Positions 1-9,219 of a DNA stretch of 27,469 nt are shown here, piece after piece; the stretch's first letter is position 1, and each line of letters begins with the position of its first letter. Made by a program: the position numbers and the translations under genes. Origin of the DNA: Dimargaris cristalligena (taxonomy: Eukaryota; Kickxellomycota; Dimargaritomycetes; Dimargaritales; Dimargaritaceae); NCBI GenBank assembly GCA_027576995.1, contig JANBQC010000382.1, positions 1 to 27,469 of the forward strand. The letters run 5' to 3'. The notes below the pieces were generated by a model, which was given only the letters and a program-made list of their open reading frames with translations, had not been told where the DNA came from and did not search any database.

Positions 1-585
1 TCATGTTTTCAAGTGCCAATCTTTTAATCTGGAATTGCCTTGCAGTTACTTGTTTGCCAAACTTGATTTTTATTTTTGTCGAATGGGCTGTGGTATTTTC
101 TCTTGCATTTTCTTATTTTCCGGTGCCCTAATCTAATTATTGCCACTGTACAATACTGATAAGTGGGCATATTCGGTCGATTCTGACTTGTAAGTCTCTT
201 ACAAAATGTTTAAAAAGTAGGCCGTAGTTATTAAATGTATCTCTACCCTTGACCTTGGTCTACAAGCCTCATTAGCTATGCAATTTTTATTTAATTTTGT
301 ATTTCTTCACTTTACTTTGACTGGTTGCTGATGCAGGAAAGTGAATATCATCATTGTTTTTACGACCGCTGCAGTAACACATCCTTAACATGATGATTTT
401 ATTAAATATCAGTGAACCATATTTTATTTATGTTATAAATATATGGGTGAAATTCGGACCAGATGTATGATATAAATGATACGTGTAGGGCAAACTACGC
501 GGGAGGTTCAATTTTATCTAGAAATATTTACATAAACCGACAGATCTTCTGTTATACAGCCTGATTGAACCTCTCCCATACCAAT
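1..585. repeat. Left arm of a ~585-bp inverted repeat
   Basis: The reverse complement of the last ~585 bases of the window aligns to this segment over its full length. Positions 1-77 are identical to the other arm. Positions 78-166 differ by one 2-nt indel and one substitution. Positions ~167-285 are clearly diverged, positions ~286-395 are nearly identical again, and the rest is roughly 80% alike by eye. Similarity fades near 580-585. The segment is AT-rich, and I see no transposase, reverse transcriptase or other domain in any frame. It is probably a non-coding dispersed repeat or part of a longer element that continues beyond the contig. Confidence 0.9.
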
Positions 586-1595
586 ATTCCGCACTGGGTT
601 TAACTTGAGATCAGTGGTTTGATCAATCTGGCGATTGGATAGGCCGTATATCAGCAATATCTTAATAAAGCCCTATGAATAAGTCAATACAGGAAAATTA
701 TCTTCTAATCATCCATTTAATTAGTGGTGCTGGAGAGCGGAAGGCACCTGAAGGAGATGTCAACTGCCCCTATATATAGTACATTGTCAGATTTCGCTGA
801 ATAATTACATGCGCCGCTTCCTGTTGATTCAAAAAGGTGGGCCATGCGTGATCCTCCAATCATTTTAGTGTGGATAAGAGGTGTGAACAGGTGGTAATGA
901 CGATACAATTATCTTAGGGGGAAAAAGAAGGACCGTTGCTATAAAAGATCAAGGGATGAAGCGATAGAAAGTAACTCACGAAATCAAAGTAGGGCTTTGT
1001 GGTTTCATAGCGGCAACGGGGCGGCCGGTTGAAGGGGATTATAAAGTCGCCTAATTCAGCAAAGCAAGTGGCCAGCGGTTCCAACCAAACGGGTAGTCGT
1101 AGGCCTAGTCACAATAGCCCCAATTATCCTGCATAATAAACCCAATAGAGGTCTAATGAGACGGGCCATTCTGGTGCCACATCCTTTTACTACATACTCT
1201 CCCCTAATTAGATATAGTAATAATTAGACGCAATTCAGCCCAAATATCTTCTATGGATAGAATAAATGATAAACCTTTATTGGTAACTAGTAAAGTCGAC
1301 TCACCACACTGATTTTTCATGGTATAGCTCGGTTAACCGTATTCTATGTGTGTTTGCCTAGATTTGAGGCGAGATGATAATTAATTCAGAATAAAACGAA
1401 GACCATCCAATTGGTGAAAATAACATTCGCATAGGGAAGAGCTGCTAAAGAAGGTTGAAAAACGGCCCCCTGCTTATAAAGACGGGCGAAAGGACCCGTT
1501 TTTATTTTTGAATTAGAGAGGTCGACTTCCGCAAAAAGAAAAGGGAAGAAAAGAGAGAACAACAGGAAATATTTCGGGCACAAATTTTAGGGTTT
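586..1595. other. Gene-free spacer downstream of CCT2
   Basis: This ~1 kb lies between the inverted-repeat arm and the CCT2 stop codon. Only short open frames occur. One (1386-1583, minus, 65 codons) starts 13 bases after the CCT2 stop and begins with a hydrophobic stretch, but nothing else supports it and it probably lies in the CCT2 3' untranslated region. I see no RNA gene or repeat here. Confidence 0.6.
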
Positions 1596-3740
1596 CTACA
1601 CCTGGTTACGTTGGCGAGGGGCGCAGCGGATAATGTCGTCGACACGGAGTACCATCTCGGCGGCTTCCGAGGCACTCAGTAGCACCTGGCGTTTCAGCTT
1701 GAACGATTCGGTAATCCCGAGGGCCTGCATGTCCGCGATACAGCCATTCACCATATCAAGACCGGCCCGGGCATCCCCGTCGTAGTGGGCGGCCCGCAGT
1801 TTAGCCACGAGATCGGAGCTGTCGAAACCGGCGTTATCGGCCAGAATGGTGGGCATCTGCCGGAGAGCCTTGGCGAAGGCTTCCACGGCGACGGCCTGTT
1901 TACCGGGGGTAGTGGCGGCCAGGGCATCCACGGCCTTGGACATGAGGGTTTCGGCACATCCGCCACCCAGCACGGTCCGGGGCTCCTTGACGGTTTGGGA
2001 CAGCACGCTGAGGGCGTCGTGGAGGGAACGCTCGGCCTCATCCAGGAGTTGGTTGGTGGCACCGCGCAGCACAATGGTGCAGGCCTTACCCGCGGCCACG
2101 CCGGAGAATTTGATCAGACGGTCCTCCCCGATGATGATTTCTTCGATCAGGTCGCAGTGGCCCAACTTGACCAGTTCGGGGTGGTCAAAGGTGGACACAA
2201 TCTCACCCCCTGTAACCAGGGCGAGACGTTCGACACCGTCAAAGTCGGCGTGTTCAATGCCCATCACACCGGCGTCGGCGAACAGTTGCTCGGGCCAGTT
2301 GTAGATCAGCTGCCGGTTGACGAAGCAGTTGATACCGTGGGCCTGGATCTTCTGGACCTTTTGGCGCATCTTTTCCCGCTCGGCCCGTTCTAACTCGGCT
2401 AGTTTGCCGGTGGCCTCGACCTTAAGGCGGGCTCCGAAAATCTTAATCTTATCTGTGTCCATGGGGGTATTGGCAATCAGGATCTTGGCGTTTTCGATCC
2501 GCTTGGGCTGGTTGACTCCGATTTTCTTGTCCAGGATGAAACCCTCATCGAGGTACGAGTCGGTGAGACGACCACCGACCTTCTTGATGATCTGAATGTG
2601 CTCGAGGTTGGTGCTGCCCTTCAGGCGCAGAACGGCATCGACGGCGAGGTTGGAGAAGTACTCCTTGTCGTGGCTGAGGACCTTGGACGACAGGGTGGTA
2701 CGGGCGATGTTGATGAGATCCTTGCGGAACGCGGCCTCGTCGCTGGAGTGATCGAGAGCGGAGCTTTCCAGGGAATCATAGGCGGCCTTCGAGGCAATAC
2801 GGTAGCCATCGATGATGGTCTGGGGGTGGATCTTCTGGTTAATGAGCGCCTCAGCCTGGCGCAGGAATTCCGAGGCCAGGACACAGACGGAGGTGGTACC
2901 GTCGCCGATCTCATCGTCTTGGACCTTGGAGATATTCACCAACACCTTAGCCGCCGCATTGTCGAGGGCAATGGATTTGAGGATGGTGGCACCGTCGTTG
3001 GTCACCAGCATCTCACCGCTGCTGCCGGACTGGAGGATCTTGTCCATGCCCTTGGGTCCCAGGGTACTTTTGACGAGGTCACCCACGGCAATGGCCCCGA
3101 TGATATTTGACTAGGTTATACAGATTACGAACATAATTAGGCGCCAGACAAAAAATACGAGGTGGGGTTCAGTAAGGAAATGGGAGGGCTACTCGCCGTG
3201 ACCAGTGATGTCAAAGGACATCAAAGCGGGGGATTTCAAATGGCCAAAATGAGCCTGGATAAATAAGGTGAGTGGGTATAGCTCTCGGTATACAATAGGC
3301 AATAGATATATATACTTACAAGACGGGCATTCTCGGCGCGCTCTTGGTAGGCTTCCTCACCAAAAATCTGAACGGGACCTAGCGACTGTCAAAATCGAAT
3401 CCGAGCAGAGAGACCGTATAAGTGGGGAAGGGGAATATATATTAGAAAGGTCCGATACTAGGGAATTGGCCAAAAATGAACCGAGCCATATACTCCACAT
3501 TAATAAGAGGACCTGGGAATCAAATTGCTGGCACTCTGGATGGGCCGCTCAGTAGTTCCATTTCGACGATTCAAAGGGAAAATAACCCATAAACATCGGG
3601 TATACACAGACCGGCGCGACGATCCGTCAACTACGAACCAAACCAACGGTGGAATCCTCGATGAAGCTCCAGGACTCGGACACTGTCTTGCTGGGGGGAA
3701 AAGACAGGTTATCGAGATCACAGATAGATGAACTTACCAT
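1596..3740 (-). CDS. CCT2: T-complex protein 1 subunit beta (CCT2), 3 coding exons, 527 aa
   Basis: This is a subunit of the cytosolic chaperonin CCT/TRiC, which folds actin, tubulin and other clients with ATP. Exons on the minus strand are 3740-3738 (ATG only), 3385-3320 and 3110-1596. The introns are 3737-3386 (ATG followed directly by GTAAGT; ends CAG) and 3319-3111 (GTAAGT..TAG). The joins give 1+22+504 codons, or 527 residues, the usual length of the family. Exon 2 encodes the N-terminal PVQIFGEEA...ERAENARL block, and exon 3 opens with [23 protein letters not shown]. The GDGTT ATP-site motif is at about 92-96 and GGGCAE at about 405-410. These match CCT beta specifically rather than other CCT subunits. 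Both intron phases are 0. The next gene upstream is in the same direction. The only oddity is the start codon isolated in its own exon. Confidence 0.96.
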
Positions 3741-4586
3741 CTTGCAATGAGGGGAAGTGGGAAGAATTTAGGGAGCAACAAACAAAGTGGGGGAGTGAAA
3801 AGGAACTGAAATGGTGGGCAAAGTGATCAAGGCTGAGGTAATAAAAGAGGAGTACTGAGCCTAGAACCAAGCGTATATTCTATCGCACCACTGGGCTGCT
3901 CTCTGGGCTTTGATTCCCCTCCGCCAATACATAGGGCGTAGACTCCGCTGGCATAGGTATATAGAGGGAGAGGGGGATGGCGGGTCCCACACACTCCCTA
4001 CATACCCAAAATACCAAGCCATTGTATCCAATCAGCGCACGGGTTGAGGAAGCCCCAACTAATGTTAAACATTACGTCTTTTATATATTTACCATGTCTA
4101 TAGGATATACTCGTCCACCGACTACTAATTATTAGGCCCTGAAATCCAACTAAGTTTCTTATACTATTCCCTATACTCGTCTTTCTGCCTGCAACGCTGG
4201 GCTATGTACTTGTATTTATATACGTAACGATGGAAAATATCGGAGGATAAGAGAGAAATTGATAAACAAATGTGAATCAGCCGTAAAAAGGCGCGTCACC
4301 AAAAGTAGAAACAGGCAAAAGGTGATATAGAGGGTGGCGAAGGTGACCGGGTTATATACATATAAAGTCGTTAGAGCTATTTATCATGGACAACGAAGCA
4401 GAGTTCCCCTGGAACATCATGTCGTCGCCAAAGCCATAAGAAAAAAGGGGTTAAGTGGCTAGATCGAACCTAAAGGATAGTTAAATTTCAAACTAGCATA
4501 GTTTGTAATTGTAGTTGTAGTTTTAGAAAACAAAAAGGACAAGAAGCGAAAGAAAACAGGGAGAGCATCTTTAATTTGTTGCCAAA
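3741..4586. promoter_or_regulatory. Intergenic region: CCT2 promoter and 3' flank of the GPI-protein gene
   Basis: No gene is visible. The ~100 bases just upstream of the CCT2 ATG are pyrimidine-rich on the CCT2 sense strand, like the leaders of the other genes here. A CCAAT pentamer is present on the plus strand at about 3923-3927, but there is no clear TATA box at a normal distance. The part next to 4586 is AT-rich and probably carries the poly(A) region of the downstream minus-strand gene. Confidence 0.4.
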
Positions 4587-5387
4587 CTATGACGACAGGA
4601 AGGCCAGGACAGCGGGGGCTAGGGCCAGCGTGAAGGCCAGGGAAGAAACATTGAGCTGACCAGCGGCATTATCGTTGGAATCCACGTCCGTTTCGGACGC
4701 CGTCTGGGTACTACGGGACGTGCGGGAGGGTCCGGAGGAAGTAGCCACCCGCGTGGCAATAGCACTCGACGTGGCCGAACTCTGGGCTCTGGTGGTGGTT
4801 GAGTTAGGGCAGAACTGCTGGACCTCCTGGTTCTTGGCCGCGAAGAGCTGGCCACCTTCGGTATTGGAGGGACACGCTTGGATACACTTGAGCTGGGTCT
4901 TGAGCAACTCGCACGTATCGTCCACCGGGGCGACCTGCTGGATGCAAGCGGCCGCGGCCGTACCGGGTTCGAGTGAGCAGGCGTTGGCGTTGGCGTCGGT
5001 TGGGCTAACGGCGGCCACGTTGCTGGCCTGGCGGACCGATGCTAGACTGGCACCGTTGCTAGTGGGAACTGCAATCGCGGAGGAAGTGGTTTGTGACTTC
5101 TGCTGCTGCTGTTGTTGGTCCACGACGACCTCTCCCACTCGAGTTCCAATCTGAGCTGGGAGCACTTCCTGGGCCTGAGCTACGGCAGCAGCAGTATCAG
5201 GGTTCTGCTGAAGCAGCGTGTTGATGCGCTGCTTATCCTCGGCGGACAGCTGGCTGAGGAAACTTTCCACATCGACGGAAGTAGGAGCCGCAGTACCGGC
5301 GGCGGCCGCTTCAGTGGGGCGAGGGGAAGCTGAAACAGCGGCAGCAGCGGCCAGAACAGTGAGAGCGGAGAAGAGAGTCAGCTTCAT
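4587..5387 (-). CDS. Secreted GPI-anchored, six-cysteine, Ala/Ser/Thr-rich protein (family not recognised), 266 aa
   Basis: This is a single exon. I chose the ATG at 5387, not the frame-open upstream one at 5465, because it begins a clean signal peptide: MKLTLFSALTVLAAAAAVSA, with cleavage expected before SPRP. The mature part has an acidic helical stretch (SVDVESFLSQLSAEDKQRI), a short glutamine run (VVDQQQQQQK) and six cysteines between about residues 150 and 210, including a CELLKTQLKCIQAC cluster. A Ser/Thr-rich stalk follows, then a hydrophobic C-terminus (VSSLAFTLALAPAVLAFLSS) preceded by small residues (SNDNAAG) that suit a GPI omega site. The layout is typical of fungal cell-wall or plasma-membrane GPI proteins. 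The six cysteines could form three disulfides, but the spacing does not match CFEM or hydrophobin patterns. A TATA box about 155 bases upstream suggests strong or regulated transcription. The function is unknown. Confidence 0.85.
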   Translation of the reverse strand: MKLTLFSALTVLAAAAAVSASPRPTEAAAAGTAAPTSVDVESFLSQLSAEDKQRINTLLQQNPDTAAAVAQAQEVLPAQIGTRVGEVVVDQQQQQQKSQTTSSAIAVPTSNGASLASVRQASNVAAVSPTDANANACSLEPGTAAAACIQQVAPVDDTCELLKTQLKCIQACPSNTEGGQLFAAKNQEVQQFCPNSTTTRAQSSATSSAIATRVATSSGPSRTSRSTQTASETDVDSNDNAAGQLNVSSLAFTLALAPAVLAFLSS

Positions 5388-5542
5388 GGTTGTAAATGTA
5401 AAAGGGAGAAAAGGGGGTTTTTCGATAAAATTTACAAAATTGGGGACAGGACCACTAAAAGGCAAGGAAAAGATCTAAAGCGAAACGAGAGAGAAATGAC
5501 TGGGGCTAATGTAACTACTCCGACTCTAGGGACATGGAGGTG

Positions 5543-5550
5543 CTTTTATA
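5543..5550 (-). promoter_or_regulatory. TATA box of the GPI-protein gene
   Basis: On the minus strand this reads TATAAAAG in the context GAGTATAAAAGCACC, about 155 bases upstream of the chosen ATG at 5387. The sequence between the box and the ATG becomes CT-rich, as for the leaders of the other genes. It is the clearest TATA element in front of any protein-coding gene in the window. Confidence 0.55.
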
Positions 5551-8299
5551 CTCGAACGGAGCCAGGCCCTATTACTACCCCTCACCCCCACTTCCGTCCA
5601 TGAGGCCGGGTAAATAATTTTTGCTCCCCCCCCCTCCTCCTCCGCTGCGAAATGGGCATTACATTGACCGCCAGTCAGTTGGGTATATTGTAATAGTGGG
5701 GCGCAAGCAAGTCTCGTCCATCGGTACCGGCTATTATAATATACCGGCGCAAAAAACTATTTTTGCAAACAGGAAGTAATACAAGAATCGGGTCCTCCTT
5801 CGAAACATCGACCTTTCCCCTCATTCCTAGTGGTTGGACAACCCTCTCGAGGCGTCACCCAAATAGGTGAGCCAGCGACTTTCTCTTCCTCGTTTACCCC
5901 TTTTAAAATGAATCATTGCCATTCGTAGAAGAGGCAGGTGTGGTCCCGGAGGGAAGTGTATCAAGTGCTTCGGTCCCAAACAGTTACCCTTGGCGCAACA
6001 AGGCCGCGTTAGAAGAAATTGACAGATATGGGACCAACTCCCCTCCCTGTCGCCCATTGTAGGAAGAAGAGTTAGGCTATAGACCGCTCTACCGTAGATT
6101 TCCCAGCTTAAACCGTGAATTAAGAGAGCAGTATGGGAATAGGGGCGGGGCTGTCATATTGAAGGCATTTCCCAGTGCTTTACATTTTATAAGCGACCTC
6201 CAAACATGCGGCAGCGGCACTGCTCATAGCAGGGATGTTGAATGTCTTGCCATAGTATCGGCGGTTGCTCGGTGGGCAACTAAACACCGATGACAACTAT
6301 CCAGGTGTCATTAAGGGTATCTAATCAGGAATAGACACAGCCTGACAGACATCGACGGCCGCCTAAGTCAATGAAAATTAATACAATCTCGAGGTTTCTA
6401 GGAAGAGGAAGCGGCCGCTAGTCGATGCTAATATGGAAGTAGCCCAGTTAACGAGGTTTTGTATTTGAGTTATCTGCCAAGTCCTACTAGCCCACTATAT
6501 TGAAGATGAAAAAACCGTTTTTATCAGTTTGGGGGGTAGTAACCGCAGTAGGGGTGGTACGAAAGCCACCAAGGCCATCTCAGGTAGCACTTGGTTAGCA
6601 TTGCGCTACAACTGAATGTCCCTTGGGGGGAGAGGGTGTTCGATGGATATACTATAGTTACCCATCGATGGCCGCCCTATTGACAGCATATTTGACGTAC
6701 CCAGAGTTTCACCATTATAATTATTGGAATATCACCCGAAAGAATAGGGGGTCAAATCGACCCTAAATGGGCAACTATTTCCGGGAGATCTCATCGTAGG
6801 CAATGCCCCAGTCTGCCTTGGGGTCGATGAGTGCGTTGCAATAATTGCTTATCAAGACTGTTGGCCTAGTGGGTGCGTAATTAGCGGACATCCATCGATG
6901 GATACCACCAATGAAACAAGCGGCATTTATAAACCCAATGTCTGATGGCCGGGCCAAAGAAAACGGAAACTAACGGAGTAAGGGTTTCTTTTAGTCGCTG
7001 ATAATGCAGCGGGCCGTGGCATTGACGGGAAAGGGCCGTGGCCAAAGCGCATTGGTGGTGGTGCGTATACCGCGAAGCCACTCCAACAGGTCTACCCACT
7101 ATACTTGAAGAATTCGGAGAATACATTCCAATCCTCAGCGAGGGGGGAGGCCAACTTTTCCCTCTCCCTTGGTCCTTTTCACCCAAGTACATCCATTAGT
7201 CTCGCTGAATAGTTAGTTAGGTTGGTGGCCATACGGTACATCTGCCACCAATTATAGGGGAGGGGGGTAGGGCGAGCAAAAGATCTCATGGTCGGCGGAA
7301 AACAAGCGGGAGGCCAACTCTGGCGGCGATTCATGGTAGACCAGCGAGATGGTTTAGCGATGGCTAGTCCAACGGCCACTGTGATACAGCGGTTTGACCA
7401 AGCTATTCATGGAATATCTCCCTCTGTAAAAGGATGGACATGCGGTCGCCAACAGTAACAAGAGCTGCTGTGGTCTTCTCCGCGAATAGTATTCGAAGAG
7501 GTGTGGAGGCAGTAGTAATACATTCACTTCTTTCTCTTCCCCCTCTTTTCCCGCATAAGACTAAGGTCGAGTGCACCTGCCATAGGCACTAGGGAAGGGT
7601 GAATTTTCCGAATCTCCCCCCACTTCTTATCGGTGCATCCCCTGAATGAAATGAACATGCCGGCACGGGAGGTGTATGGAGGAGCACAATGGCCGCTTAG
7701 TGTCCAATAATCGCCACCGCATACCCAATTGACCATCCCTAAAATTGACCACAATGTTGGGTCAAAGTCAATAATGAAACTATGATGAGGGGCGGTACTC
7801 GGAAATGCGGGTAAATTTATCCGAACCGTGAACCCAACAACAACCAAATCGGGCGGCACCATTGTCTTCTTATACCCCTCCTTATGGAGCTAAGAACTGG
7901 GGCGTCCTACCACCAAGTAGGCAGGTGGGTTCCTCACCCAACAACTGCCAAAGGCTCTTTCGTAGCAATCCATCTAAAAGCCAAATGCCCTGGATTAATG
8001 GAGCAACGACAAAGGGATACTGGAGTTCCTGAAATCGCTCACACTCACCTATATACACATGGGTGAATGTGAAGTACGTCACCCTAAGCCAGCAGTGGTG
8101 ATAGGAATCTTCTTTATATGCCCTCCTCAAGGGCATATAGTAATAGTCCCCCGGCTACTCTCTTTGTACTTAAGTTTGAAATTAATACTAGCTTGACTTT
8201 CTTTTCGGCACTCATTGTCTCTACCCCCCCTCCATTTGAATGTCTAGCTGGGGGCAGGAAGTACATTCAACTTAAGTAAGTAGCCCTTGTCTAGTTATG
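5551..8299. other. 2.7-kb region with no supported gene
   Basis: Open frames here are at most 112 codons (7524-7862, minus) and show no recognisable domain, codon bias or splice structure. There is no tRNA, and I find none of the snRNA core sequences I know. A strong hairpin lies at 8115-8139 and a weaker imperfect one at about 8039-8073. A 14-base palindrome (ATCCATCGATGGAT) is at 6890-6903. It could hold upstream regulatory sequence or non-coding RNA, but nothing proves it. Confidence 0.5.
8115..8139. other. Hairpin-forming inverted repeat, 10-bp stem
   Basis: TATATGCCCT at 8115-8124 is perfectly complementary to AGGGCATATA at 8130-8139, with a 5-nt loop (CCTCA). About 40 bases to the left is an imperfect inverted repeat (CACACTCACC / GGGTGAATGTG). 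No gene contains them. A 10-bp stem with a short loop may occur once by chance in a window this size. Confidence 0.5.
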
Positions 8300-8779
8300 C
8301 TAACCGAAAGAAACCCCAGGCCGCCGGCTTGTTTGTACGACCGTCCAACCCCCGGCGCAGTGTCCCCTCCTCGTTAGACCCTGGGGTTGGGCGAGTAAGG
8401 TAAATAGAGAATTAACAAGAGCTGGCCTTGGTTCCATGGCCCCAGACTCGGTCAGCAAAGAGTCCAATAGCTTAACCTGTTTTAGCAGAAAGTCGGGTAC
8501 CCTGGTACTGGACTGCTTCCTCCCCTTTACAAAGCGGCCTTTAATGCTGCGTGGAGCAGGCGCCACAACTAGTATATCCTGAGCAATCGAGGGGGTACTA
8601 GTTGCTCCACATGGCCTTGCTTTAATAAAATGAGAGAGAGAGAGAAAGCTATAGAAGGGGGAGGGTACCTTGAAGGGGGGAGGAGCATAGAAACCCCGAC
8701 TGCTTCGATAACCTCCGCCCCGCACACTATTCAGTACCGAGATACGTGGGTGAGCCATAATGCGGCTTGTATGTATCAT
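8300..8779 (-). CDS. Doubtful hypothetical ORF, 159 aa
   Basis: This frame is open from a true ATG at 8779 to a stop at 8300. A second in-frame ATG at 8757 starts MAHPRISVLNSVRGGGYRSS, an Arg/Ser/Gly-rich sequence with no acidic residues that would pass as a mitochondrial presequence. Later parts (RVPDFLLKQVKLLDSLLTES) look like an amphipathic helix. Against it: I recognise no family, codon use is mixed, and a CT-rich stretch with GTACCC..TTAAAG boundaries in the middle could be a 49-base intron that would shift the frame into an early stop. It may be a real small gene with a different exon structure, or chance. Confidence 0.2.
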   Translation of the reverse strand: MIHTSRIMAHPRISVLNSVRGGGYRSSRGFYAPPPFKVPSPFYSFLSLSHFIKARPCGATSTPSIAQDILVVAPAPRSIKGRFVKGRKQSSTRVPDFLLKQVKLLDSLLTESGAMEPRPALVNSLFTLLAQPQGLTRRGHCAGGWTVVQTSRRPGVSFG

Positions 8780-8823
8780 ATAGACCTAGCATATAGTAGA
8801 AGAGAGTCACCCTTGTAAGGCTT

Positions 8824-9219
8824 GTGACCTTTTCAAATAGAAGGAAGAGAGGACTGGCTGATTCCACTCCCTTGTTTATCGGATTGTCCCATCCCGTTAA
8901 CTTATTCCTGTCTCTCTCCCTCTCTTTCTATTCCTTCCTCCCCATCCGATTATACTCCATCTCTTTAGATAGATCCCCTCTATATAACCCTTACCCTTCC
9001 ATCTCTCCGTGTGCCGTAGACCTACCCGCCGCACTCGTCTGGGGTTGGGAACTTTTCTTGTTCACCTCCGGCCCACTCCACTTCGTCTAACCTAACCACC
9101 CCCCCCTACACACACGCACACACACATCCTTTCGCACAGCCTCAGCAAGGCTTACACTCTCCTTTTCGTTCATCTATCCGCTATACAGCCCACCTGTTTA
9201 TTCACCGATCCCCCTCATC
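8824..9219 (+). promoter_or_regulatory. CT-rich leader/promoter of NOT4
   Basis: The plus strand is strongly pyrimidine-rich from about 8905 to 9219 (TCTCTCCCTCTCTTTC-type runs, a CACACACG stretch near 9110-9125), right up to the NOT4 ATG. An 88-codon open frame in this stretch is compositional. No TATA box is obvious at a usual distance. Confidence 0.4.

Noticed and set aside
1785..2393. 202-codon antisense frame over CCT2
   Set aside because: It is again a mirror of GC-rich CCT2 codons, with no recognisable features.
3500..3731. Short frames between CCT2 exon 1 and exon 2
   Set aside because: They lie inside the 352-base first intron of CCT2.
5388..5465. 26-residue N-terminal extension of the GPI protein
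   Set aside because: Starting at 5465 would bury the signal peptide behind a polar/proline stretch; the internal ATG at 5387 gives a standard signal sequence.
6240..6360. Possible C/D-box snoRNA (GATGAC ... CTGA pieces)
   Set aside because: The box C match is poor, no terminal stem is present, and there is no complementary rRNA guide that I can identify.
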